Assembly (NCBI GenBank): GCA_963726995.1
Contig: CAVSEP010000007.1
Location: forward strand, 620,001-684,000
Length of the DNA: 64,000 nt
Direction: 5' to 3'
Origin: DAIDKA01 sp963726995
Lineage (GTDB): Bacteria; Pseudomonadota; Gammaproteobacteria; Steroidobacterales; Steroidobacteraceae
The notes beneath the pieces are model-generated. The model worked only from the letters and a program-made list of their open reading frames with translations. It was not told the origin of the DNA and made no database searches. Made by a program: the position numbers and the translations under genes. Position 1 is the first letter of the stretch. The number at the start of each line of letters is the position of its first letter. Shown piece by piece: positions 8,344 to 18,804 of the stretch.

Positions 8344-9534
8344 ATGGCAACCGACACGATGGGCAGCGCCTATGGCCGCCCGCCCGCGCAATCCAATGCA
8401 AGGCTCGCGGCGGTGGGCCCCGGCACGGCCTGCGGAGAACTGCTGCGGCGGTACTGGCAGCCGGTGGCCCTGTCCGAGAGCGTGCAGTCGGTGCCGCGCA
8501 AGGTGCGCATCCTGGGCGAGGACCTGGTGCTGTTCCGGGACCGCAAGGGCCGCGCCGGCCTGCTGTATCCGCGCTGCATGCATCGCGGCACGTCCCTGTA
8601 CTACGGGCGGGTCGAGGAGGACGGCATCCGCTGCTGCTATCACGGCTGGTTGTTCGATGTGCAGGGGCACTGCCTGGACCAGCCCTGCGAGCCGGACCAT
8701 GGCCGTCATCGGGACAGCGCCCGTCAGCCCTGGTACCCGGTGCAGGAGCGCTACGGACTGGTCTTCGCCTACCTGGGGCCGCCGGCCAGGCGGCCCGCGC
8801 TGCCGATCTACGACAACCTCGAGGTGCTGGCGTCCAACGAGACGCTGTGGCGCACCTACGGCGGCTTCGGCGCCACGGGCGATGATTCCTTGAGCGTGGT
8901 GCCGTACAGCTGGCTGCACATGAATGACAATGTCATGGACCCGTTTCACGTGCAGGTCCTGCACTCCACCTTCAGCACGGTCCAGTTCGTGCCGCAGTTC
9001 GCGTTGATGCCGCAGGTGGACTTCTTCGCGACCGACACCGGCGTGTGTTACTCGGCGGTGCGGCAGCTGCCGGACGGCCGCGAAGTGGAGCGGATCTCCT
9101 CCTGGCTGCTGCCCAATATCATGAGCGTTCCGGACGTCACGTTGAAGGCGGGACCGGCGACCGGGATCTCCTGGGTGGTGCCGGTGGATGACACGCACTA
9201 CGTGCAGGCCATGGTGGCCCGCGTACCCAGGGATGCGCCCTTTCGCAGCATGCTGTTCAACGGCAAGAGCTGGGGCCAGATGAGCGAGGCGGAACATCGC
9301 AACACCCCTGGGGACTTCGAGGCGCAGGCCGGCCAGGGGCCGATCACCCTGCACTCCGATGAACATCTGGTGAGCTCCGATCGCGGCATCATGATGCTGC
9401 GCCGGATGCTGCTGGAGCAGATGGACGTCGTGACGGCCGGAGGCGATCCCAGCGGCGTGAATTTCGCGGCGGACAGCGCGCTGGTGAAGGTGCCATCCGG
9501 CAATTTCTATCGAACTGCCAGGGCGGTCGGCTAG
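8344..9534 (+). CDS. Rieske [2Fe-2S] ring-hydroxylating or O-demethylating oxygenase, terminal subunit
   Basis: The ATG at 8344 follows GGAGGGGTGG, so it is preferred over the in-frame GTG at 8326; the product has 396 residues. The Rieske cluster ligands are Cys78 and His80 (CMHRG) and Cys97 and His100 (CCYHGWLF). A mononuclear-iron facial triad is suggested by NDNVMDPFHVQVLH (about 200-213), where an Asp and two His are spaced as in phthalate, vanillate and related oxygenases. These enzymes insert oxygen into aromatic or steroid-like rings and need a separate reductase, which is not encoded nearby. The substrate is unknown. The next gene starts on the base after the stop, so the two are co-expressed. 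Confidence 0.88.
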   Translation: MATDTMGSAYGRPPAQSNARLAAVGPGTACGELLRRYWQPVALSESVQSVPRKVRILGEDLVLFRDRKGRAGLLYPRCMHRGTSLYYGRVEEDGIRCCYHGWLFDVQGHCLDQPCEPDHGRHRDSARQPWYPVQERYGLVFAYLGPPARRPALPIYDNLEVLASNETLWRTYGGFGATGDDSLSVVPYSWLHMNDNVMDPFHVQVLHSTFSTVQFVPQFALMPQVDFFATDTGVCYSAVRQLPDGREVERISSWLLPNIMSVPDVTLKAGPATGISWVVPVDDTHYVQAMVARVPRDAPFRSMLFNGKSWGQMSEAEHRNTPGDFEAQAGQGPITLHSDEHLVSSDRGIMMLRRMLLEQMDVVTAGGDPSGVNFAADSALVKVPSGNFYRTARAVG

Positions 9535-9975
9535 ATGTTGCGACTGAAGTTCTACTCGCCCGGTGAAGGGTCCGCCGAGAGCATCGAACCCGGCGAGTTC
9601 TTCCGGCTCATCGGCACGATGCTGTGCCGGGACGCCAGCAACGACGCCGTGGCGACCTGGATGTCACGCTGGCTGCTGCGCGACGCGGAGTTCGCGCGCG
9701 CCGAATCGCTGGATCCCGTGGTCATCTATTTTGAGAACAATGCGGGCCTGGCCTCCGCTGCCTACGGTCCGTTCGAAGGCCTGCACGTCACCGACGGCGC
9801 GGCCTGGGCGGGCAGCCGGCAGCTCGCACGGCTGGATCCCCAGACTCTGTTGTGGCACCCGCCCAAGGCGCCGGATGGCTGGGCTTCCCTGCTGGTCGCC
9901 CCACCGGGCAAGTCCCGCTTTGATCTGGCCGGCGACCGGGACCGCCGCAGCCCGGGTGGACGAGGTCCGCTGTAA
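9535..9975 (+). CDS. Hypothetical protein coupled to the Rieske oxygenase
   Basis: This 146-residue protein begins with ATG directly after the TAG of the Rieske gene (9532-9534), so translation is probably coupled. I do not recognise its family. There is no signal peptide or membrane segment. The sequence has a mixed alpha/beta look, with FFRLIGTMLCRDASNDAVATW early, a VVIYFENNAG strand in the middle and an Arg/Gly-rich tail. The tight coupling suggests a partner or substrate-handling role for the oxygenase, but that is inference. Its codon use resembles the neighbours, and it is followed by a 320-base non-coding gap. Confidence 0.55.
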   Translation: MLRLKFYSPGEGSAESIEPGEFFRLIGTMLCRDASNDAVATWMSRWLLRDAEFARAESLDPVVIYFENNAGLASAAYGPFEGLHVTDGAAWAGSRQLARLDPQTLLWHPPKAPDGWASLLVAPPGKSRFDLAGDRDRRSPGGRGPL

Positions 9976-10295
9976 GCTTTCCGCAGGGGGTGGCAACCCC
10001 TGCCCCGCCACGCGCTCAAACGCTGCAAAGTGCAGCCGGTGACCCCGGGGCAGCAGTTCGTTAATCCCGCACATTCTGTTACCCAACCCGTGACATCCTG
10101 CATGCTAATCTGCGGGTCCGCAGGCCTGGGAGCAGGCTTCGCGGGCAGCGTCACTGCTGAGCCTTGAATCCGGTCCGGGTGTCAAACGAGTATCAAAACT
10201 GAAGGTCCGCCCGGCTATTGCAACGCCCAGACCTCAGGTCCGCGGCGCGGGTGTTGACCTGGTCACCGGAAGAATTTTCGAATTGCGGGGAAAAC
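9976..10295. other. Intergenic region upstream of the mdtABC-type operon
   Basis: These 320 bases hold no convincing gene. A short hairpin can form near 9982-10004 (GCAGGGG pairing with CCCCTGC around a GTGGCAA-like loop), but no T-run follows, so it is at best a weak transcription stop for the Rieske pair. Longer upstream reading of the efflux gene (in-frame ATG at 10218) is unlikely because the GTG at 10296 has GCGGGGAAAAC before it. The operon promoter should lie here; I could not pick a clear -35/-10 pair. Confidence 0.4.
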
Positions 10296-11681
10296 GTGCT
10301 GAACGATTCTGAACCGGAGACTTCGGTCTCCTCCAGTGGACCCTGGGCATTCCTGCGCCGCCATCGCTTCCTCATCGTGGTTGCGATCGTGCTGGTGGTC
10401 GGCGGCGCCTGGTTCCTGCACCGCGCCAAGCAGCAGAATGCCGCCAACACCCGCCCCAACTTCAACTTTCGCAACAATGTCGTGGCGGTCTCGGTAGCGA
10501 CGGTGAAGAGCGGCGACATCGTGGTGCGCATCCCAGGCCTGGGCACGGTGACACCCTTGACGACGGTGACCGTGAAGGCGCAGGTCAGCGGCATCATGCA
10601 GAAGGTCAATTTCAAGGAAGGCCAGATGGTCCGCAAGGGCGAACTGCTCGCCGTGATCGACCCTCGCCCCTTCGAGGCGACCCTTGCCCAGGCGAAGGCG
10701 ACGCTGGCCCGCGATGAGGCCCTGCTGGCGGATGCACAGCTGAACATGAAGCGCTACGAGGACCTCATCAAGCAGGATTCGGTCTCGCAGCAGCAGGTGG
10801 ATACCCAGCGTGCGACGGTCGGCCAGGACGAGGGCACCGTGGCCTCCGATCGGGCCCAGGTCAGACGGCGCAGCTGAACCTCGCCTACACCCAGATCACC
10901 TCGCCCATCGACGGACGGGTCGGACTGCGGCAGGTGGACGCGGGCAACTACGTGACCCCCGGGGACGCCAATGGCGTGGTCGTGGTGACGCAGCTGCATC
11001 CCATCTCGGTGCTGTTCACGGTGCCGGAGGACAATGTCCCGAACATCATGCGCCAGGTCAAGGCAGGCTCTACCCTGGTCGTGGAAGCCTCCGGGCGCTC
11101 CGATGCCACGCACCTGGTGGACGGACATCTGTCGACCACCGACAACGTCGATCGACACCACCACCGGCACGCTCAAGCTGCGCGCCGAATTCGATAATTC
11201 CGATGGCGTACTGTTCCCCGGCCAGTTCGTCAACGTGAGCCTGCTGGTGACGACGCTCAAGGATCAGATCGTGATGCCGGCCGCGGCGGTGCGGCGCGGC
11301 GCGCCGGACGGCGTGCAAAGCGCCTTCGTGTACCTGGTCAACGCCAACAACACCGTCTCGGTGCGCCCGGTGGTGCTGGGCGTGGTGGACGGCGAGACGC
11401 AGGCCGTCAGGTCGGGTGTTGACGTGAACGATGTCGTCGTGACCGACGGCGGCGACCGCCTGCGCGACGGCGCGCAGGTCGAACTGCCGGACACGACAGC
11501 GGCCGAAGTGGCCAAGGCGCGTGCGCAGGCACAGGCGCAACACAAGGCGGACGCGGCGAAATCCCCCAACGGCGCGGCACGCTTCCGCCGCCGGAACGGC
11601 CAGGGCGGATTCAATGGTCCGCCCCGTGGATTCGGCGGACCGCCTGGCGGCGGCAGACCCCCGGGCGGTGGACCGCCGTGA
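10296..11681 (+). pseudogene. mdtA: MdtA-type periplasmic adaptor (membrane fusion protein), two frameshifts
   Basis: The GTG at 10296 follows GCGGGGAAAAC and gives MLNDSEPETS, an N-terminal membrane anchor (about 28-46), then the lipoyl/barrel region (IPGLGTVTPLTTVTVKAQV, EGQMVRKGELLAVIDPRPF) and a coiled-coil hairpin, as in MdtA/AcrA adaptors. The frame breaks near 10860-10870, where one base is missing before TAQLNLAYTQITSPIDGRVG. It returns near 11148-11158, where one base is extra before IDTTTGTLKLRAEF. The two shifts cancel, but the plain frame meets a stop at 10875-10877. The C-terminus is a Gly/Pro-rich tail that typical MdtA proteins lack. All domains are present apart from the indels, so sequencing error is at least as likely as decay. 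It would connect MdtBC to an outer-membrane channel; no channel gene is adjacent. Confidence 0.82.
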
Positions 11682-11709
11682 CGATGGCCGCGATTCGCCA
11701 GGCCAGCCC

Positions 11710-14700
11710 ATGAATCCGTCACGCATTTTCATCCTACGACCGGTGGCGACCACGCTGCTGATGGTCGCCATCCTGGTCGTCGGCATGATCGGCTACAAGC
11801 AGCTGCCGCTGGCGGCGCTGCCGGAAGTCTCCTACCCGACTATTCAGGTGCAGACTTTCTATCCGGGAGCCAGTCCCGAGGTGATCACCTCGGCCATCAC
11901 CGCGCCGCTGGAGAAGCAGTTCGGGCAGATGCCGGGCCTGAACCAGATGTCCTCCACCAGCTCCGCCGGTGCGTCGGTCATCACCATGCAGTTCAACCTC
12001 GCACTGGCGATCGACATCGCCGAGCAGGAAGTTCAGGCCGCCATCAGCGCCGGCCAGAACCTGCTGCCCCAGGACCTGCCCGCGCCGCCCATCTACGCCA
12101 AGGTCAATCCCGCCGACGCACCGGTGCTGACCCTCGGGGTGACCTCCAAGGTCATGCCGCTGACCCAGGTCGAGGACCTGGCCGACATCCGCATCGCCCA
12201 GAAGATCTCGCAGGTCAAGGGCGTCGGCGTGGTCAACATCAGCGGCGGACAGCGTCCGGCGGTGCGCGCCGTGGTCAACCCGCGGGCGCTGGCGGCCTAT
12301 GGCCTGAACCTGGATGACCTGCGCACCACGATCAGCGTCGCCAACCAGAACGGCCCCAAGGGCACGTTCGACGGACCGACGCGCGCCTACACCATCAACA
12401 CCAACGACCAGCTCAAGAGCGCCGCGGAGTACTCCAACATCGTGGTGGCGTACCGCAACGGCGCCCCGGTACGCCTGAAGGATGTCGCCAATCTGCATCG
12501 AGGCTCCCGAGAACACCAAGCTCGCGGCCTGGATGAACAGTACTCCGGCACTCATCATCAACGTGCAGCGCCAGCCCGGCGCGAACGTCGTCGATGTGGT
12601 CAATGAGATCAATGCGATGCTGCCGGGCCTGAAGGCCACGCTGCCCGCCGGCGTCGACGTGCAGCCGCTCACGGACCGCACGACCACGATCCGTGCCTCC
12701 ATCAAGGACGTGCAGTTCGAGATGATCCTGGCCGTGGTGCTGGTGGTGCTGGTCATCTACATGTTCCTGCGGGACATGCGCGCCACGCTGATTCCGAGTC
12801 TGTCCGTGCCGCTGTCGCTGATCGGCACCTTCGCGGTCATGTACCTGGCCGGCTACAGTCTCAACAACCTGTCGCTGATGGCCCTGACCATCGCGACCGG
12901 GTTCGTGGTCGACGACGCCATCGTCATGATCGAGAACATCTCCCGCTACATCGAGGCGGGGGAACCGCCGCTGGATGCGTCGCTCAAGGGCGCCGGCCAG
13001 ATCGGCTTCACCATCATCTCGCTGACCGTCTCGCTGCTGGCAGTGCTGATCCCGCTGCTGTTCATGCAGGACGTGGTCGGGCGCCTGTTCCGCGAGTTCG
13101 CGGTGACGCTCGCCGTCACCATCATCATCTCGGCCGTGGTGTCGCTGACCCTGGTGCCGATGCTGTGCGCGCTGCTGCTCAAGCAGCGCCAGCACGGCGA
13201 CGTCGCAGCCACAAGGACCCGTCAAAGTGGCTGGACTCCACCATCGCCTGGTACGGGCGGCAGCTGACCTGGGTGCTGGACCACCAGCGCCTCACGCTGC
13301 TGGTCGCGGTGGCCACCCTGGTCGTCACGGCAGGTCTGTACATCCTGATTCCGAAGGGCTTCTTCCCGGACCAGGACACGGGCCTGATCCAGGGCGTATC
13401 GGTGGCGACCGAGTCGATTTCCTATGCCGCCATGGCGCAGCGGCAGCAGGCGCTGGCCGCGGCCGTGCTCAAGGACCCGGATGTCCAGAGCCTGTCCTCC
13501 TTCATCGGCGTGGATGGCAACAACGTCACGCTCAACAGCGGCCGCTTCCTGATCAACCTGAAGCCGCTGCGACCAGCGCAGCGACAGCGTCACCGACGTC
13601 ATACAGCGGCTGCAGCAGGAAACGGCCCATGTGCCCGGCATCACGCTGTACATGCAGCCCTCGCAGGACCTGTCGCTGGACACCACGGTCAGCCGCACGC
13701 AATACCAGTTCATGCTCGAGAGCGCCAGCGCCGACACCCTCAGCACCTGGACGCCCAAGCTGGTTGCAGCGCTGCGTGACCGCCCGGAACTGGCCGACGT
13801 GGTCAGCAACCTGGAGAACAACGGCCTGGCGGCCTACATCACCATCGACCGCGATTCGGCGGCCCGCCTGGGCGTGAGCGTGGGCACGGTGGACAACGCG
13901 CTCTACGACGCCTTCGGCCAGCGCATCGTCTCCACGATCTTCACGCAGTCCAACCAGTATCGGGTGATCATCGAAGCGGACCCGAAGAGCTACGCCTCCA
14001 CCGATTCCATCCAGTCGCTGTTCGTGCCTTCGGCCGCGGGCGGCCAGATTCCCCTCTCGGCGATCGCCAAGGTCAGCATGGAAGCCCGGCCGCTGCTGAT
14101 CAACCACCTGGCGCAGTTCCCGGCAGCCACCGTCTCGTTCAACCTGGCGCCCGGTGCCTCGCTCGGCGCCGCGGTGGATGCGATCGAGTCGGTGGAGAAG
14201 TCCCTCGCACATGCCGGACAGCATCTCGACGACCTTCGAGGGCGCAGCGCTCGCCTTCCGCAACAACCTCACCAACGAGCTGCTGCTGCTGCTGGCCGCG
14301 GTGCTGGTCATGTACATCGTGCTGGGCGTGCTGTACGAGAGCTTCATCCACCCGGTCACGATTCTCTCGACACTGCCGTCGGCCGGCATCGGCGCACTGC
14401 TGGCGCTGATCGTGTTCGGCGATGACCTGACCATCATCGCCCTGATCGGCATCATCCTGCTGATCGGCATCGTGAAGAAGAACGCGATCCTGATGATCGA
14501 CTTCGCGATCGATGCGGAACGCAACCAGGGCATGGCACCGCGCGAGGCCATCTACCAGGCCTGCCTGCTGCGCTTCCGGCCCATCCTGATGACCACCGTC
14601 GCGGCGATCTTCGGCGCCCTGCCGCTGATGTTCGGCACCGGCACGGGCTCGGAGCTGCGCCATCCGCTGGGCGTCACGATCGTCGGCGGCCTGCTGGTCA

Positions 14701-14825
14701 GCCAGGTACTGACCCTGTTCACTACGCCGGTGATCTACCTGGCCTTTGACCGGATTGCCAAGCGCATCGGCGGCACCTCCGCGGCCGCCGCGCCCCAGGG
14801 GCCAATGGCGGACCAGCCGACGTGA
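11710..14825 (+). pseudogene. mdtB: MdtB-type RND efflux transporter, four frameshifts
   Basis: The start SRIFILRPVATTLLMVAIL and the following LPEVSYPTIQVQTFYPGASP match MdtB closely. Conserved RND elements are all present across frames: the TM4 aspartate pair in TIATGFVVDDAIVMIEN, the TM7-8 loop, and IGIVKKNAILMIDFA near the C-terminus. Single-base indels occur near 12488-12500 (extra base before EAPENTKLAAW), 13200-13215 (missing base before KDPSKWLDST), 13568-13580 (extra base before DQRSDSVTDV) and 14205-14220 (extra base before MPDSISTTFEG). Repairing them restores an RND protein of about 1038 residues, the expected size. It would form a heteromeric inner-membrane drug/proton antiporter with MdtC. 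Its TGA overlaps the MdtC GTG by 4 bases. Real gene decay is possible but the intact partner argues for sequence error. Confidence 0.85.
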
Positions 14826-17800
14826 ACATTTCCGCGCCGTTCATCGCCCGTCCGGTCGCAACCATCCTGCTGACCTTCGGCGTGGCGCTGGCCGGCGGCG
14901 TCGCCTTCAATCTGCTGCCCGTTGCGCCGCTGCCGAAAATCGACGTACCCGCCATATTCGTCTCGGCGAACCTGCCGGGTGCCAGCCCGGAAGTGATGGC
15001 CGCGACCGTGGCCACGCCGCTGGAACGGCACCTGGGCGCCATTGCCGACGTGGATGACATGACATCCAACAGCAATGTCGGCAGCAGCAACATCCAGCTG
15101 ACCTTCGGCATCGACCGCGACATCGACGGTGCCGCGCGCGACGTTCAGGCCGCCATCGAAGCGGCGCACGCGGACCTGCCCTCGGCGCTGACCCGTAATC
15201 CAAGCTACCGCAAGGTCAACAGCTCACAGAACCCGATCCTGACCCTGGCGCTCACCTCGGACGTGCTCACCCAGGGTCAGATCTACGATGCGGCCGACGT
15301 GCTGCTGACCCAGCGGCTCTCGCAGATCAACGGAGTCGGCGTCGTCAATATCAACGGCAGTGCGCTCCCCGCCGTGCGGGTCGAGCTCAATCCCATGGCG
15401 CTGTCGAAGTACGGAATCGGCCTGCAGGATGTCGCGGCCGCCATCTCCAACGCCAATGCCAATGCGCCCAAGGGCGCCATCGAGGCGGGCGAGCTGCGCT
15501 ATCAGATCTACACCAATGACAATGCCCGCGAGGCATCCCAGTACCGGGACCTGATCATCGCCAGCCGCAACGACGCGGTGATTCGCCTGGGCGATGTGGC
15601 GCAGATATTCGACAAGGAGGACGGCGCCACCGAAAACCGCCGCACCTACGGAATCTACAACGGCAAGGCGGCAGTGACCGTCCAGGTGTTCCAGCAGCCC
15701 GGCGCCAACATCGTCGAAGTGGTCAACGCGGTGAAGCAGGAGCTGCCGGAGCTCAAGGCCGATCTCGACAAGAAGATCGACCTGGAGGTCATCCAGGACC
15801 GCTCCATCACCATCCGCGGCTCGCTGCGCCAGGTCGAGCAGACGCTGGTGCTCGCGGTCCTCATGGTGATCCTGGTCGTCTACGTCTTCCTCAACAGTTT
15901 CCGCGCCGCGCTGATTCCCGCCGTGGTCGTGCCGGTCTCGCTGACCGGAACCTTTGGAATCATGTACCTGGCAGGCTTCAGCCTCGACAACTTCTCATTG
16001 ATGGCCATGACCATCGCCACCGGATTCGTCGTCGACGATGCCATCGTGGTGATGGAGAACTCCATCCGCCACATCGAGAACGGGGTGAAGCCCATGCAGG
16101 CCGCGCTGCTGGGCGCGCGCGAGGTGGGATTCACGGTCATTTCCATGAGCCTGTCGCTGGTCGCGGTTTTCCTGCCGTTCCAGTTTCTCGGCGGCATTCT
16201 CGGGCGCCTGTTCAAGGAATTCACCGTCACCCTGTCCGTGGCCATCCTGATTTCCCTGGTCATCTCCCTGACCGCCACGCCGATGATGTGCGCCCGGCTG
16301 CTGGGTCGTGACCGGCCCGGACGGGGCAACTCGCTGCTGAAGGGATTCAACAGCGGCTTCGAGACCATGCGTGCCGGCTACGGGCGCACGCTCGGATTTG
16401 CCTTGAATCATCCCCTGTTGATGATGCTGTCGCTGCTGCTGACCATCATCCTGAACGTATACATGTACGCCGCCATCCCCAAGGGATTCATGCCGCAGCA
16501 GGACACCGGCCAGCTGCAAGGCGGCATGCGCGGCGACGCGACGGTCTCCTTTGAGATGGTCAAGCGCAAACTGCAGCAGGTCACGAAGATCATCCAGGCC
16601 GACCAGGACGTTGATCGGGTCGCAGGCTCCGTGGGCGGCGGCGGCTTCGGCAACGGCGGCGGGGCCAATGCCAATTTCAATGTCACCCTCAAACCCCTTT
16701 CCCAGCGCAAGTCGTCGGCGGATCAGGTGATCGCGAGGCTGCGGCCACAGGTCAACAAGGTGGAAGGCGTGATCGTGTTCATGCAGCCGGTGCAGGATCT
16801 GGGCGGCGGCGGCGGCGGCCGCGCGGCAAATTCCGAATACCAGTACACGCTGCTGGGGGATGATCTCACTGTGCTGCGCGACTGGACGCAGAAGCTGAAG
16901 GTTGCCCTGCAGGACGTGCCGGAAGTGACCGACGTCGACACCGACCTGCAACCCGGCGGGCTGCAGACCGATCTGATCGTGGACCGGGACGCCGCGGCGC
17001 GACTGGGCCTGAACGAAAGCATCATCGACAGCGCCCTGGGCAACTCCTTCACCCAGGCGCTGACCTCGACCATCTATGACCCGTACAACCCGCAGCAGTA
17101 CCACGTCGTCATGGAGGTGGCTCCCCAGTACTCACAGAACCCGCAGGTCCTGCAGGACATGTACCTGAGCACCTCCGGCGGACAGATCTCGGGCACGCAG
17201 GCCACCCAGGCGGTGGCCGGAACCACTTCCTTCAAGGGCAAGTCCAGCACCGCGGCCAGCGTCGTGGCGCAGGACGCGGCGCGCAACCTGGCGGCCAATT
17301 CGCTGGCGAACGCGGGTCGCGGCAACACCTCCACCGGCGCTGCGATCAGCGTCACCGCGGAGCACGTGGTGCCTTTTTCCGCATTCAGCCATTTCAGCAC
17401 TTCCACGACGCCCACGACGGTCAACCACACCGGCACGTCAATCTCGCAGTCGTTCTCGTATAACCTCCCGGAGGGCGAAGCACTGAGCATCGGCCAGGCG
17501 GCCATCGAGCAGACCATGGCCCGCATCCACATGCCCGTCAGCGTCCACGGCGCCGCCTATGGCACGGCGCAGCTGTTCCAGCAGTCGGCCAGCAACGAGC
17601 CGCTGATCCTGCTGGCGGGACTGGTCGCCATCTACGTGGTGCTGGGCATGCTCTACGAGAGTTTCACCCAGCCCCTGGTGATCATTTCCACCCTGCCCTC
17701 CGCCGGACTGGGCGCCCTGCTGGCGCTGATGCTCACCAACACCGAACTGAGCGTGGTCGCCTTCCTGGGGATCATGCTGCTGATCGGCATCGTGAAGAAG

Positions 17801-18157
17801 AACGCCATCATGATGGTCGACTTTGCGCTGGACGCGGAGCGCAACCTCGGACTGGTGTCGCGGGATGCCATCGCGCGCGCCTGTTCGCTGCGCTTCCGGC
17901 CCATCATGATGACCACCTGTGCGGCCATCGCCGGCGCCCTGCCGCTGGCGCTTTCCACGGGTGACGGCACGGAGTTGCGCCGCCCGCTGGGTATCTCCAT
18001 CGTCGGCGGGCTCATCGTCAGCCAGCTGCTGACGCTGTACACCACCCCGGTGGTCTACCTGTATGTGCGGCGCATCGGCGCCAAGCGCCGCGCCAGCAAG
18101 CGGGAGCAGCAAATGCGTGGCATCGCCAGCCCCGGCGGGGGCGCCGCGACGATCTGA
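14822..18157 (+). CDS. mdtC: MdtC-type RND efflux transporter with enlarged periplasmic domain
   Basis: This is an intact 1111-residue RND transporter, GTG start at 14822, overlapping the previous stop (GTGA). The N-terminus FIARPVATILLTFGVALAGG and VAPLPKIDVPAIFVSANLPG match MdtC. The proton-relay aspartates are in TIATGFVVDDAIVVMEN, and IGIVKKNAIMMVDFALDAE is near the C-terminus. It is about 85 residues longer than E. coli MdtC. Most of the extra length is an Ala/Ser/Thr/Gly-rich block at about residues 783-849, in the second periplasmic domain before VVPFSAFSHF, with smaller Gly-rich inserts near 603-618 and 660. It pairs with MdtB as an inner-membrane proton-driven exporter of drugs or bile-salt-like compounds. 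No two-component regulator (BaeSR-like) is beside it. Confidence 0.93.
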   Translation: MNISAPFIARPVATILLTFGVALAGGVAFNLLPVAPLPKIDVPAIFVSANLPGASPEVMAATVATPLERHLGAIADVDDMTSNSNVGSSNIQLTFGIDRDIDGAARDVQAAIEAAHADLPSALTRNPSYRKVNSSQNPILTLALTSDVLTQGQIYDAADVLLTQRLSQINGVGVVNINGSALPAVRVELNPMALSKYGIGLQDVAAAISNANANAPKGAIEAGELRYQIYTNDNAREASQYRDLIIASRNDAVIRLGDVAQIFDKEDGATENRRTYGIYNGKAAVTVQVFQQPGANIVEVVNAVKQELPELKADLDKKIDLEVIQDRSITIRGSLRQVEQTLVLAVLMVILVVYVFLNSFRAALIPAVVVPVSLTGTFGIMYLAGFSLDNFSLMAMTIATGFVVDDAIVVMENSIRHIENGVKPMQAALLGAREVGFTVISMSLSLVAVFLPFQFLGGILGRLFKEFTVTLSVAILISLVISLTATPMMCARLLGRDRPGRGNSLLKGFNSGFETMRAGYGRTLGFALNHPLLMMLSLLLTIILNVYMYAAIPKGFMPQQDTGQLQGGMRGDATVSFEMVKRKLQQVTKIIQADQDVDRVAGSVGGGGFGNGGGANANFNVTLKPLSQRKSSADQVIARLRPQVNKVEGVIVFMQPVQDLGGGGGGRAANSEYQYTLLGDDLTVLRDWTQKLKVALQDVPEVTDVDTDLQPGGLQTDLIVDRDAAARLGLNESIIDSALGNSFTQALTSTIYDPYNPQQYHVVMEVAPQYSQNPQVLQDMYLSTSGGQISGTQATQAVAGTTSFKGKSSTAASVVAQDAARNLAANSLANAGRGNTSTGAAISVTAEHVVPFSAFSHFSTSTTPTTVNHTGTSISQSFSYNLPEGEALSIGQAAIEQTMARIHMPVSVHGAAYGTAQLFQQSASNEPLILLAGLVAIYVVLGMLYESFTQPLVIISTLPSAGLGALLALMLTNTELSVVAFLGIMLLIGIVKKNAIMMVDFALDAERNLGLVSRDAIARACSLRFRPIMMTTCAAIAGALPLALSTGDGTELRRPLGISIVGGLIVSQLLTLYTTPVVYLYVRRIGAKRRASKREQQMRGIASPGGGAATI

Positions 18158-18217
18158 AGACCGGACGGCGTTGCGCTTCACGGGCGTCCGTGGCAGATTC
18201 GCCCTGAGGGCAAGCCC

Positions 18218-18799
18218 ATGTTCAGCGACACCAACGCCAAACAGCTTAAGCGCAGCGGTCTTTGGGCGGTAATTGCAGGGCTGCTTTTCTGGCATCCGCC
18301 GCTGTACGCCGATCCACCGCCAACCCCCGAGCCCACCCTCAGCATCCCTGAAGTGGACGTTACGGCCGAGCGGTATTCGGATTTCTGGAGAATGCGCCAG
18401 GATGTGGAGCAGGCGGAGGATCGCTTCTACGCGCGCTACGATGAACTCATCGCCACTCCCCAGTTCAAGGTCCACTGCCAGACCGAGGCACCCACCGGAA
18501 CGCGTCTGCGGGTGCATGTGTGTCGGGGTCAGTTCATAGATGATGCGACCGCCGCGGAGGCGCAAGCCCTGCTCGAAGGCCGGCCCTATGTCCCGGCCTA
18601 CTCGCTCGTCAACCGGCAGTACGCGGATTTTCGCAAGCAAATGCTGGCGGTACTCGCCAAGGATCCGCAACTTCGCCGGCTGCTGGCCGATCGAATTGTG
18701 AGCGAAGCGCGCTACGAGGCGCTGCGGCAGCGGGTGTACGGCAAATGGGCCGGCAGACCCGCTGACATCCTCGCCCTGACCAAGGTATTGGCGAAGTAA
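18218..18799 (+). CDS. Exported hypothetical protein
   Basis: This 193-residue protein has an N-terminal signal peptide or anchor (about 13-30, LWAVIAGLLFWHPPLYA) followed by a Pro-rich linker (DPPPTPEPTLSIPEVDVTAE). The rest is charged and mostly helical, and two cysteines (in VHCQ and HVCRG) could form a disulfide in the periplasm. The stretch TLSIPEVDVTAER resembles the plug-side start of TonB-dependent proteins, but there is no barrel. I do not recognise the family. It follows mdtC after 60 bases on the same strand and may be co-transcribed, and it ends 5 bases before the convergent SDR gene. Confidence 0.65.
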   Translation: MFSDTNAKQLKRSGLWAVIAGLLFWHPPLYADPPPTPEPTLSIPEVDVTAERYSDFWRMRQDVEQAEDRFYARYDELIATPQFKVHCQTEAPTGTRLRVHVCRGQFIDDATAAEAQALLEGRPYVPAYSLVNRQYADFRKQMLAVLAKDPQLRRLLADRIVSEARYEALRQRVYGKWAGRPADILALTKVLAK

Positions 18800-18804
18800 T
18801 CCGT

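Noticed and set aside
4033..9366. A minus-strand open frame of 1777 codons covering hrpA and the Rieske gene
   Set aside because: It is the antisense of well-supported genes; the Gln/Arg/His-rich translation has no domain before the DUF6152 part. High G+C leaves few stops in this frame. Only 4033-4455 is coding.
10855..14225. Programmed frameshifting in the mdtA and mdtB genes
   Set aside because: Six shifts of both signs in unrelated contexts, without slippery heptamers or following structures, do not fit a programmed mechanism.
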